Made by a program: the position numbers and the translations under genes
Assembly (NCBI RefSeq): GCF_014635825.1
Contig: NZ_BMDO01000001.1
Span: 744,001-808,000 of the forward strand
Source of the DNA: Mucilaginibacter galii
GTDB taxonomy: Bacteria > Bacteroidota > Bacteroidia > Sphingobacteriales > Sphingobacteriaceae
Direction: 5' to 3'
DNA: 64,000 nt
Notes under the pieces: generated by a model
Databases searched by the model: none
Seen by the model: the letters and a program-made list of their open reading frames with translations, nothing else
What the model was told of the DNA's origin: nothing
Shown here: positions 1 to 7,954 of the stretch, in pieces
How positions within the stretch are numbered: position 1 is the stretch's first letter
Layout: each line of letters begins with the position of its first letter

Positions 1-50
1 CTTTAGTTATAATCACAGTTGCAGCGCCTATAGAGCACTCACCACTCAAC

Positions 51-181
51 CTGTCATGCTGAGCTTGTCGAAGCATTCGCCGCTTGGTTAGGTCTTCGAC
101 AGACTGACACAGCTTGCTATCCTCGTGATTCTTCACCTGTCATGCTGAGATTGTCCAAGCATTCATCCTTCGATAGGACAA
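51..181. repeat. Two palindromic repeats of family 1
   Basis: Two copies of the commonest short palindrome of this window occur here (51-113 complete, 138-181 degenerate). Each begins with TGTCATGCTGAG and has arms of the type TGTCA-N2-CTGAG-N2-GTCGAAG. They lie downstream of the DUF4397 gene on the minus strand and could act as its 3' stem-loop. The rest of bases 1-185 holds no gene that I can see. Confidence 0.8.
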
Positions 182-185
182 TTTT

Positions 186-929
186 CTACCTGTTAATTTT
201 AGGCGGGTTATTAGGCACTACCACTAAGCCAAAAGCGGCCGTATCGGCAGCGGTACGGCCAATGATGCCGCGGGTGTAAATCGTATAGAGGCGACCGTCT
301 TGTATGGTAACCCGGTCAAGGTTGGTAAGACTGTTGGTAGAGGTACCGGTGGAATAAACCCTGAAGCTGTAATTGCCGGTGGGTAAAGTAACATAGTTGG
401 ATACTTTGCCAACATCGGTATTCTCGATAATGCGGGAGCCGTTAGCCCAAATGTCGAGTCCTTTAGCTCGCGGCGATCCGTTTACGAACCGCAGCTTACC
501 GCCTTTACCAATGGGTGGCAAAGAAGCCGTATCATCTATCGTAATCAGAGGTTTAAGCAACTTTTCAGAATACAAGCCTATAAAAAATAAGCTGTAACGG
601 GTATTGTTCTTAAACTGTAAAGAGTCGTTGTTAAAAACCAAAACGGTATCACTCCGCTGCACACGCAATTGTAAAGGATAAGCCGTGGACGTAAGGTAAA
701 AGTAAGAAGGCGTATTGCCGAAGCTATAATTAGTACCGGTTATACGCAGGTTATTTTGATACAAGCCGAGGGGATAAGAGTCGGGGCTTAAATTCATTAC
801 CTGCAACTGTATGTCGGAACTGGTTGGCGTAGCGGTATCGGTTTTACTGCACGATACCAGGCCCGGCAAAACCAGCACCATGATGTTCAGGGCAAATAAG
901 GTATGAAATATATGTTTCTTCACTTTCAT
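186..929 (-). CDS. DUF4397-like lipoprotein (247 aa)
   Basis: A predicted outer-membrane or periplasmic lipoprotein. The N-terminus has a basic start, a hydrophobic stretch and a lipobox ending LVSC near residue 27. The mature part has beta-rich repeats with motifs such as LRFVNGSPRAKGLDIWANG, the pattern of DUF4397 proteins, in which two or three Ig-like units follow one another. The function of this family is unknown. It follows the related gene at 945-1637 by 15 bases on the same strand, so the two are probably one operon that arose by duplication. The start ATG gives a clean signal peptide. The family name is from memory of the pattern, not a search. Confidence 0.7.
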   Translation of the reverse strand: MKVKKHIFHTLFALNIMVLVLPGLVSCSKTDTATPTSSDIQLQVMNLSPDSYPLGLYQNNLRITGTNYSFGNTPSYFYLTSTAYPLQLRVQRSDTVLVFNNDSLQFKNNTRYSLFFIGLYSEKLLKPLITIDDTASLPPIGKGGKLRFVNGSPRAKGLDIWANGSRIIENTDVGKVSNYVTLPTGNYSFRVYSTGTSTNSLTNLDRVTIQDGRLYTIYTRGIIGRTAADTAAFGLVVVPNNPPKINR

Positions 930-944
930 TGAAGTACTGCTGTA

Positions 945-1637
945 TTATTGATTGATCACTAAACCAGCCCTTAAATTTGCTTTGTTATTGGCTACTAACT
1001 GCGCACTAAATAAGGTATAAATGAGGCCTTGCTGCATGGGTATTGTACTGGTGTAAAGCACCTCATCACTCGTAGTTGAACGTATCTTGATCACTTTTTG
1101 GCCGTTGCCAACAAGTTTAAATGTGCTGGCTTGCTTAAATGCACTGCTGGTAAAACGCAAAGTATCATTTAAATATACACGCAGGGCAGCAAACTGCGGA
1201 GAAGCCACAACAAAACGGAGCTTCGCATTTTTAGCGTCGCTATCTAAAGTATCTAAAACCATGAATGCATCGTTACTGGTTATCCCACCTGCAAAAATGG
1301 AATAACGCACTTTGGACGCTACAGAATCTAACTTAACGGGCAGCGTAAATAAAATATCGGCATCGGTAAACTGGGTGCGGTTAAACTGCTTACGGAATGC
1401 CAAAAGCTGGTTACCCCTTGGTATAGCCGTATAGCCATTAGCCCCTAACGGAAAAATACCGGTCACACTGTTTTGACGAGTGCCGTTAAGGTAAAAGTTG
1501 AGCACCTCCTCACTGGCATTAACCACGTTAACGTTTACGTTACCAGGCTTAGCCACATCAGGATCGTTTTTAACACAAGAGGCCAGCGCCAGCATTACAG
1601 CCGCTAAAGAAATTATGTAAGTGATGCTTTTACTCAT
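945..1637 (-). CDS. DUF4397-like lipoprotein (230 aa)
   Basis: The first gene of a two-gene lipoprotein operon. The protein starts MSKSITYIISLAAVMLALASC, giving a short lipobox signal with the lipid-modified Cys at about residue 21. The body reads as beta-strand-rich repeats (NVVNASEEVLNFYLNG; LRFVVASPQFAALRVYLND), resembling DUF4397. It shares general architecture with its downstream neighbour, which suggests tandem paralogy. Its role is unknown. A cell-envelope surface function is inferred only from the lipobox. A repeat of family 2 lies upstream at 1719-1803. Confidence 0.7.
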   Translation of the reverse strand: MSKSITYIISLAAVMLALASCVKNDPDVAKPGNVNVNVVNASEEVLNFYLNGTRQNSVTGIFPLGANGYTAIPRGNQLLAFRKQFNRTQFTDADILFTLPVKLDSVASKVRYSIFAGGITSNDAFMVLDTLDSDAKNAKLRFVVASPQFAALRVYLNDTLRFTSSAFKQASTFKLVGNGQKVIKIRSTTSDEVLYTSTIPMQQGLIYTLFSAQLVANNKANLRAGLVINQ

Positions 1638-1718
1638 AACCAGTTTTATAACTGCTTTTTCTAAAGTTTGTTATCTGTGATTTGTTTTTATGTGATTTGT
1701 TTTTAAATACATCCATTT

Positions 1719-1803
1719 CATTGCGAGGAGCGATAGCGACGTGGCAATTCCTGTACGCTTTGTTGCCGGGTGCATAGAGATTGCCACGCTATCGCTCGCA
1801 ATG
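1719..1803. repeat. Palindromic repeat, family 2
   Basis: An 85-bp imperfect inverted repeat with arms CATTGCGAGGAGCGATAGCG and its complement ending CTATCGCTCGCAATG. The same element occurs at 27613-27700 and 33896-33977, with a fragment near 57043. It can fold into a long hairpin. It is probably a MITE-like or REP-like element, since it contains no open frame. Confidence 0.85.
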
Positions 1804-1838
1804 ACATTTCTTACTGCATAACGTTCACTCAACTAAAA

Positions 1839-1860
1839 AGTCCGGTTTTGCAACCGGACT
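1839..1860 (-). terminator. Intrinsic terminator of dnaN
   Basis: A perfect 9-bp stem (AGTCCGGTT / AACCGGACT, 4-base loop) is followed on the minus strand by TTTT. It lies 30 bases past the dnaN stop codon. Confidence 0.85.
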
Positions 1861-1889
1861 TTCCATTTGAATTTATAATTGGCTATTAT

Positions 1890-3014
1890 TTATGCGTAGC
1901 TGTTTAACATTACCGGCATTACCAGCATTAATACATCCTCGTTCTCATCGCCACCTTGCGGCAATAATAAGCCTGCGCGGTTAGGTGTGCTCATGTGCAG
2001 GGCCACTTCTTCGCTGCTCAGGTTTTTCAGCATTTCGATAAGGAAACGGGCATTGAAACCAATTTCCAAGTCTTCGCCTTCGTACTGACAGCTCAGGCGT
2101 TCGTGAGCTTCGTTCGCAAAATCTATATCTTCCGAAGAGATATTTAATTCGCTACCGCTTACTTTTAAACGCACCTGGTGGGTGGTTTTGTTAGCATATA
2201 TGGCCACACGCTGCAAAGTCCCTAAGAACGACTGACGGTCAATAGTCATACGGTTAGGGTTATTTTGTGGTATAACGGCTTCATAATCGGGGTAACGCTC
2301 ATCAATTAAACGGCAAACCAGGTTAATGTTACCAAATTTGAAGAACGCGCTGGTGTTGTTATACTCTACCGAAACATTTACATCATCAGATGGCAAAGCT
2401 GATTTTAACAGGTTCAGCGCCTTTTTTGGCAAAATGAACGAGGTATTGCTTTCGGCCTTGGCATCTAAACGGCGGTAGCGTACCAGCTTATGTGCATCGG
2501 TAGATACAAAGGTTAAATACTGGCTGTTCAGCTGGCAAAACACCCCTGTCATGGCCGGGCGCAATTCATCGTTGCTTACCGCAAATATGGTTTTGTTGAT
2601 AGCCTCGGCCAATACCGATGCCGGCAGGTTAACCGATGATGCATTTTCTACCACCGGTATCTTCGGGAAATCTTCACCGTTCTCGCCGCTCAGCTTGTAC
2701 TTACCGTCGCCGGCGCTTATCTCAATGGCAAAAGTTTTATCGTCTACCGAAAAAGCAATAGGCTGCTCTGGTAACGATTTCAAGGTATCCAGTAAAATAC
2801 GTGATGGAATAGCAATGCGGCCGTTCTCTTTGGCTTCAACAGATAAAGAGGTGGTCATGCTGGTTTGCAGATCGGTGGCCGATATGGTGAGCGTGCCGTC
2901 TTTGATCTCAAACAAAAAGTTTTCCAGTATAGGCAATACGGTGCTACTGCTTAAAGCGCCACTTACTGCCTGTAATTGCTTCAGTAAAGTTAATGTCGAA
3001 ACAATGAATCTCAT
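1890..3014 (-). CDS. dnaN: DNA polymerase III beta sliding clamp
   Basis: DnaN forms the ring-shaped dimer that tethers DNA polymerase III to DNA in the cytoplasm. The 374-residue length and three consecutive clamp-type domains of about 120 residues fit the family. The C-terminus (VLMLVMPVMLNSYA) matches the conserved clamp end. I place the start at the ATG at 3014 (MRFIVSTLTLLKQL); an in-frame TTG 6 bases upstream is unlikely. The gene follows gldFG by 33 bases on the same strand and has its own promoter -7 element within that junction. No dnaA or origin signals are adjacent, so this is not the usual dnaA-dnaN-recF cluster. recF is about 36 kb away. Confidence 0.97.
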   Translation of the reverse strand: MRFIVSTLTLLKQLQAVSGALSSSTVLPILENFLFEIKDGTLTISATDLQTSMTTSLSVEAKENGRIAIPSRILLDTLKSLPEQPIAFSVDDKTFAIEISAGDGKYKLSGENGEDFPKIPVVENASSVNLPASVLAEAINKTIFAVSNDELRPAMTGVFCQLNSQYLTFVSTDAHKLVRYRRLDAKAESNTSFILPKKALNLLKSALPSDDVNVSVEYNNTSAFFKFGNINLVCRLIDERYPDYEAVIPQNNPNRMTIDRQSFLGTLQRVAIYANKTTHQVRLKVSGSELNISSEDIDFANEAHERLSCQYEGEDLEIGFNARFLIEMLKNLSSEEVALHMSTPNRAGLLLPQGGDENEDVLMLVMPVMLNSYA

Positions 3015-3033
3015 AGTCAAGTTTTAATCAACC

Positions 3034-3041
3034 CAAAAGTA
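3034..3041 (-). promoter_or_regulatory. Candidate -7 promoter element of dnaN
   Basis: TACTTTTG on the minus strand matches the Bacteroidetes -7 consensus TAnnTTTG and lies 20 bases before the dnaN ATG, just before the end of gldFG is reached. No good TTG -33 element is seen at the expected spacing, so confidence is moderate. Confidence 0.45.
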
Positions 3042-3047
3042 TGAAAT

Positions 3048-5444
3048 TTAATGAGCATACTTTCTTTTGCGGTACAAATGTTGAAAAATAGCCAATATCA
3101 ACACCAGTAGTAAAGGCGCTATGGTATTCACTGCCTGCCAGTAAGTTTTCTCGTTGCGCAGGCGGGCCCGGTTAAGCATACGCAGCTTAATTTCCTTATT
3201 ACGGAGCGATATGAGGCCCGAATCATCGGTCATATAATCGGCTATGTTCAGGAGCAGATTTTTGTTGCCGTAGGTTTGTTGCGTGTAACGGTCATAACCT
3301 AACGGGAAAGGCGAACCATCGGCGCTTACCTGGTTTTTAAGCAGGTCGCCATCGCTCAACACGATCATTTTGGCTGGCTTACTGGTGTTGAGCACCGGTA
3401 TATTTTCGGTTATCCCCTCGGGCACCGGGCGGTTTTGAAAGTTGGAACTAAAAGTACCTTCTAACAAGGCCCCTACTATTTGAGGCGCACCCTGAAACTC
3501 TTTTGGATTAGGCTCCTGCTCTAAAGCCTGCAGCGAAAGCAAACGTGGCGATGTGAGCTTTTTACTATAAGGCGATGATGCCAGCAGAACGGTTTGCTTG
3601 ATGCCTTTTACCGGCAAGAGATCAATAGTACTGGCAAACTCGCTGCGAATACCTTCGAGATTTTTAATAACCGGGTGCTTGCCCAGCGGCATAAAAACCG
3701 GATAAAACAACCAGGGCAGCATCTGTATCTGCGCCTGCCCGCCCATGTTACCTGTACTTACAGGGATTTGCGAGCAGCTCATATCGGCAATCAAATCATA
3801 ATTAATACGCACGCCGTAACGGAAAAGCTGATCGTCTAAATTCAATTTCTTGTTGAAGGCCAGTTGTTCGCCGCCGTGGCCGCGCAGGCTATCCAACTCG
3901 GCACTTACCTGATCAATGGCCCAAAGTATTCGTCCACCTTGCATAAGGTATTGATCGATTTTGAATTTTTCTACTTCGGTGAATGGCTTTTCGGGTTTGG
4001 GGATGATTAAAAGCTTCAGGCTTTTCAGATTAGCGTATGGCATGGTTTGCAGGTTAACCCGCCCCACCTCATAACCGTCGGCCAAGCTTTTGAGCGCATC
4101 GTTCAATTGCAGATCACTGAGCTCGTTGTGCCCGTCGGTAAAACCTATCCGCGGCCTGCCATTGCCGGTAGCTTTCTTAATGGCTGATGTAAAAGCATAC
4201 TCCAGGTTTTGGATAGAATTATTCAGCACTTCATCAGGCGATAGCCCAATGCGGGTTTGCAGTAGCTTCACTCCTATTACATGCTCACCGCACTTAACTA
4301 TTGCGGCAGGAAAGATGATCTTTTGCGATACGCCGTTATCCGTTTTTACGCTCAGGTTAGTGGGCTCAATGCCCTGCGCCTGCATATCTTGTATGGTTTG
4401 TTCCTGCTCCTGCGGGTTCAATCCATCGAGCGGATTAGTAAAATTAAAGGAAAGTTTACTGTTGCTGTATGCCTGCAAATCGTTAAGCATATCCCGCGTG
4501 CCTTGCTGCAAGCGTTTCATACCACCGGGCAGGTCTTTGCCTTGCAGGTATACCGTAACGGTTACCGGCTGCGGCAAACCATTCATCACGTTTCGGCTTA
4601 CTTCTGATATGGTGAAGCGCTTTTCGGCTGTAAAATCGAACCGGGTATAAGTAAAGTGTGATAACACAGCTACAACCAACAACACCGCCGCCAAAGCCGG
4701 GATAGCCGTATACTTTAAAGCTTTTTGCCTTTGCCGGGCTATGACCAGCAGGGTAAGGCCTATAAATATCCCCGAGATCAGGATGAAATAAACGAGGTCG
4801 CCCGTGGCCAGCACGCCCCTGCCTACGGCATCATAATGAGCGGCGATGCCTACATTTTCAATATTACTGTTTTGCAGCGACAGCAGCTGACTTAACGAAT
4901 TAAAACCACTGTAAAAGAAATAGCTTAGAAAAACAGCTACCGTAAAAGAAATAATCTGATTCTTACTTATAGAAGAGGCAAACAACCCGATAGCCACAAA
5001 CGCTGCCCCTAACAGGAAAAGCCCGATGTATGAACCAATGACCGCGCCTGTATCTAAATTACCCTGCGGATTGCCTAACACCCAAACCGAGTATACATAA
5101 ATTAGCGTAGGCAACAGCGCAAACAATACCAGCATCAGGCAGGCCAGGTACTTCCCCAGCACAATTTGCCAATCGGTTAACGGGCGGGTAGCCAGTATTT
5201 CCAGCGTACCTTCTTTACGTTCTTCGGCCAGGGAGCGCATGGTAATGGCCGGAATAAGGAACATGAACAGGTAAGGCGCTGTGCTAAACAGGCTCTCCAA
5301 TCCGGCGTAGCCGTACTCTAAAATGCTCGACTCGGGGAATACCCACAAAAACAAACCCAGCACCAGCAAAAACACACCAATGGTAACATACGCCACCAGG
5401 GAGCTTAGGTAAGAGCTGATTTCTTTTTGAAAGATAGGGAGCAT
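3048..5444 (-). CDS. gldFG: Fused GldF-GldG gliding-type ABC transporter subunit
   Basis: One 798-residue protein joins two subunits that are separate in Flavobacterium. Residues 1 to about 240 are a six-helix ABC-2 permease (GldF-like, with MRSLAEERKEGTLEILATRP between helices). Residues about 260-770 are a GldG/ABC-type substrate-binding periplasmic region (FTISEVSRNVMNGLPQPVTV and the GFTDGHNELSDL region). A last membrane helix at about 770-790 precedes a basic tail. With the ATPase GldA it would form the inner-membrane ABC complex linked to gliding or secretion in Bacteroidetes. The gldA-like ATPase lies 1.6 kb upstream on the same strand, separated by two beta-barrel genes. Confidence 0.85.
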   Translation of the reverse strand: MLPIFQKEISSYLSSLVAYVTIGVFLLVLGLFLWVFPESSILEYGYAGLESLFSTAPYLFMFLIPAITMRSLAEERKEGTLEILATRPLTDWQIVLGKYLACLMLVLFALLPTLIYVYSVWVLGNPQGNLDTGAVIGSYIGLFLLGAAFVAIGLFASSISKNQIISFTVAVFLSYFFYSGFNSLSQLLSLQNSNIENVGIAAHYDAVGRGVLATGDLVYFILISGIFIGLTLLVIARQRQKALKYTAIPALAAVLLVVAVLSHFTYTRFDFTAEKRFTISEVSRNVMNGLPQPVTVTVYLQGKDLPGGMKRLQQGTRDMLNDLQAYSNSKLSFNFTNPLDGLNPQEQEQTIQDMQAQGIEPTNLSVKTDNGVSQKIIFPAAIVKCGEHVIGVKLLQTRIGLSPDEVLNNSIQNLEYAFTSAIKKATGNGRPRIGFTDGHNELSDLQLNDALKSLADGYEVGRVNLQTMPYANLKSLKLLIIPKPEKPFTEVEKFKIDQYLMQGGRILWAIDQVSAELDSLRGHGGEQLAFNKKLNLDDQLFRYGVRINYDLIADMSCSQIPVSTGNMGGQAQIQMLPWLFYPVFMPLGKHPVIKNLEGIRSEFASTIDLLPVKGIKQTVLLASSPYSKKLTSPRLLSLQALEQEPNPKEFQGAPQIVGALLEGTFSSNFQNRPVPEGITENIPVLNTSKPAKMIVLSDGDLLKNQVSADGSPFPLGYDRYTQQTYGNKNLLLNIADYMTDDSGLISLRNKEIKLRMLNRARLRNEKTYWQAVNTIAPLLLVLILAIFQHLYRKRKYAH

Positions 5445-5545
5445 ATAGTTGATAAAAGATTGAAACCGTAAAGTTGTTTAATTTTTGTTAATTATAGGTA
5501 TGTAAGCCATGCCAACTATTACCCATAAAAAAAGCCGCATGGTGC

Positions 5546-5695
5546 TTAACTACGCCGCTTTATTTGAGATTGCAGACACGACAGGTTAAACTTGTAAGCT
5601 ATATGTAAAGCGAACTGGCTTAACGAACCGCCATCTTCAACACGGCTTTCGTAGCGCAAGCCTAAATTAAACACAACAAAACCATGCTTTACAAC
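5546..5695 (-). pseudogene. C-terminal remnant of a beta-barrel paralogue
   Basis: A 49-codon open frame without a good start follows the intact beta-barrel gene at 5714 on the same strand. Its translation contains NLGLRYESRVEDG then FALHIAYKFNL. This parallels the last 30 residues of the neighbour (DLGLRYEEWSKNG then FGIRVAYRFGL). An in-frame stop lies just upstream. I read it as the surviving 3' end of a tandem paralogue that was deleted. It was found by translating the gap by eye. Confidence 0.7.
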
Positions 5696-5713
5696 CTAAA
5701 AGGTTGCTTAGAG

Positions 5714-6235
5714 TTACAAGCCAAACCGGTAAGCCACCCTTATACCAAATTGTTGTATCCCATTTTTAGACCATTCTTCGTAACGTAAGCCCAAATCTAT
5801 CATGTTGGATGTGTTTCTTAGCGGCAGCAGAAAGCCGGTGCCTAACGAATAGGTGAAACGGTTTTGATCGTTGTCGCGGTTACGGTCTATAACCGTACCC
5901 AATTCACCCTCGGCATAAAAGCGCGGATCTATATAATATTTGATACCTGCTTTGAGCGGCACAAAAGTATCGTTACCTCCCGATTTACCTGAAAACAATG
6001 TTTTTAAATGATATTGATGTATGCCTGCCGTTGCCGTAAAGCTGAGTGTATTGGCAAATGGCAATTCAAATTTGGCCGATGCACCGTAACCAATGGTATA
6101 GCCGCTACGCTGAGGTATGTTTAACTCGGCCCCTATGCTTAGCGCTGTTGAATTTGCGGGCGAACTTCCACCCTGTGCATACACACTATTAGCGATCAAG
6201 GGTATTAACAGAAGTGGTAAAAATATTCTTTTCAT
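5714..6235 (-). CDS. Outer-membrane beta-barrel protein (173 aa)
   Basis: A small predicted outer-membrane beta-barrel. The signal peptide is MKRIFLPLLLIPLIANSVYA, cleaved before QGG. The mature protein alternates polar and hydrophobic residues in strands and ends in a terminal aromatic-rich strand (IRVAYRFGL), as expected for OmpA- or OmpW-type barrels. The start is the ATG at 6235; the upstream TTG at 6250 would put non-signal residues in front. Its substrate or partner is unknown. A decayed copy of the 3' end lies downstream at 5546-5695. Confidence 0.7.
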   Translation of the reverse strand: MKRIFLPLLLIPLIANSVYAQGGSSPANSTALSIGAELNIPQRSGYTIGYGASAKFELPFANTLSFTATAGIHQYHLKTLFSGKSGGNDTFVPLKAGIKYYIDPRFYAEGELGTVIDRNRDNDQNRFTYSLGTGFLLPLRNTSNMIDLGLRYEEWSKNGIQQFGIRVAYRFGL

Positions 6236-6533
6236 GTAATGTATGCCCAATGTTGATGACCATCAAATTAAGGAATTATCTAATTACGCAACAGCATAAT
6301 TTTTAAATTTATTAGGGCCGTAACTCATCAAAAATCTCCATTTATAACGGCATAGAAATGCTTATTTAACTTAATGTAAATGTTTGAGTTAGGTATAAAA
6401 ACTTTAAAAGAATCCCTTCGCAATGGATGATTAAGCACAGAAGTAGCTCAGACTTTTTTCAAAAAAACCTCAAACAAATTGAAATTTTTGAGGTTTGAGG
6501 CAATAAGATATTTTCAAACTAAAACCATTTACT

Positions 6534-7010
6534 ATGAAAAAAATTTTTCTTTTAGCCGTTCTTGCAGTTGTATTTACTGCTAGCCACACGTTTGCTCAGT
6601 CTTACAAAAACAGTGTAGGTTTAGGTATTGAATTTGGCGATGGCTCAACTCTGGTTGGTCCAAGTTACAAACACTTTTTTACCGGAAAAGATGCCGTGCA
6701 AGCCGACCTGTTATTTAGCGACCATGTGGTATGGTTGGGTGGTTATTATCAATATCACCAGCCTATTGAAGGTGCATCAGGCTTAAAATGGTACTTAGGT
6801 TTAGGTCCGCAGTTTGCCTTTGTAGATGGCAACGGCCCGTTTAAAGGGTATACAGCAGTTTTAATACGCCCTATGGCCGGCTTAGATTACAAAATTGCAG
6901 GAGCACCAATTGCTTTAAATTTCGACTGGAGACCATCGGCTCAGCTTAACCACGGTTCGGGCTTCGAAGCTGCACGCTTTGGCTTAGGCTTCCGTTTTAC
7001 TTTCAAATAA
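6534..7010 (+). CDS. Outer-membrane beta-barrel protein (158 aa)
   Basis: A small exported protein with signal peptide MKKIFLLAVLAVVFTASHTFA followed by QSYKN. The mature part has about eight amphipathic strands (for example WLGGYYQYHQP, LKWYLGLGPQFAF) and ends in FGLGFRFTFK, a typical C-terminal outer-membrane signature. No enzymatic motif is visible. It is transcribed away from the preceding barrel gene and converges on gldA, with which it shares a bidirectional terminator. Confidence 0.7.
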   Translation: MKKIFLLAVLAVVFTASHTFAQSYKNSVGLGIEFGDGSTLVGPSYKHFFTGKDAVQADLLFSDHVVWLGGYYQYHQPIEGASGLKWYLGLGPQFAFVDGNGPFKGYTAVLIRPMAGLDYKIAGAPIALNFDWRPSAQLNHGSGFEAARFGLGFRFTFK

Positions 7011-7030
7011 GGTTAACGTATTAAACATAA

Positions 7031-7070
7031 AACACGAAAGGGGTGGTTATTTAACCGCCCCTTTCGTGTT
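7031..7070. terminator. Bidirectional terminator
   Basis: A long hairpin (AACACGAAAGGGG arm, loop containing TTATTTAA, complementary arm CCCCTTTCGTGTT) sits between the convergent barrel gene and gldA. The gldA stop codon directly abuts it. T-rich sequence follows on the plus side. Confidence 0.8.
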
Positions 7071-7778
7071 TTATGTATTCGTAAGTTTAATAAAAATCTC
7101 TTCTAAACCTAAATGCTCATGCGCAGCTTTCAATCCTCCCAGGCTGTCATCTGCAACAATATTGCCGCGGTTAATAATGATGACCCGGTTGCAGGTAGCC
7201 TCCACTTCCTGCATAATATGGGTAGATAATATCACCGTTTTTTCAGCGCCTAAATCGCGTATCAACTGCCGGATACCGATCAACTGATTAGGATCTAAGC
7301 CTGATGTTGGCTCATCTAAAATGAGCACCTCGGGGTTGTGTAATATAGCCTGAGCCAAACCTACCCGCTGGCGGTACCCTTTAGAAAGCTGTCCTATTTT
7401 TTTATGCTGCTCTGGTCCTAAGCCGGTTTGCTCAATAACCTCGTTAATACGCTGTGCGGGGTTGTGCAATTGGTGGATGCCGGCCACAAAGTTCAACGCC
7501 TCCTTTACATACATATCGGTATATAGCGGGTTACTTTCGGGCAGGTAACCTATACGGCGCCTTACCTCCAATGTTTGGGTAACGGTATCAAAACCACAAA
7601 CGCTGGCCTTGCCCCCGGTTTGCGGAATAAAACCGGTCAACATTTTCATGGTGGTTGATTTTCCGGCACCGTTTGGCCCTAAAAAACCCAGCACGCCGGG
7701 TTGGGCCGTAAAGCTAATACCATCTACCGCCTTTTGCGCACCGTAATGCTTGGTAAGGCCTTCAACCTGTATACTCAT
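7071..7778 (-). CDS. gldA: GldA-like ABC transporter ATPase, short form (235 aa)
   Basis: A cytoplasmic ATP-binding subunit that would power the GldF/GldG membrane complex. It has Walker A GPNGAGKST (about residues 34-42), signature LSKGYRQRVGLAQA, Walker B VLILDEPTSGLDP and the switch His in LSTHIMQEVEATC. These strongly resemble GldA. The known F. johnsoniae GldA is about 300 residues with a C-terminal extension; here the sequence passes from DDSLGGLKAA directly to LEEIFIKLT, so roughly 60 residues are missing while the last motif is kept. It could alternatively be a generic ABC-2 ATPase, but the fused gldFG nearby supports GldA. Confidence 0.75.
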   Translation of the reverse strand: MSIQVEGLTKHYGAQKAVDGISFTAQPGVLGFLGPNGAGKSTTMKMLTGFIPQTGGKASVCGFDTVTQTLEVRRRIGYLPESNPLYTDMYVKEALNFVAGIHQLHNPAQRINEVIEQTGLGPEQHKKIGQLSKGYRQRVGLAQAILHNPEVLILDEPTSGLDPNQLIGIRQLIRDLGAEKTVILSTHIMQEVEATCNRVIIINRGNIVADDSLGGLKAAHEHLGLEEIFIKLTNT

Positions 7779-7954
7779 AGTTATAATTTATGCAGTTGCC
7801 GAAGAGCAAAGCTCATAGCTGCAATTATATAACTTTTTATTAATGAAGCAGTTTTAACGCGATGATGTTATGAGGATTTTTTACAAACAAAAAAGCAACT
7901 AAATACTTCTTCAAAGAAACTTTAGTAACTAATAGTAAACATCTGAAATATAGC

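Noticed and set aside
1890..3014. Chromosomal replication origin near dnaN
   Set aside because: No dnaA gene, no cluster of DnaA boxes that I could recognise, and recF is 36 kb away.
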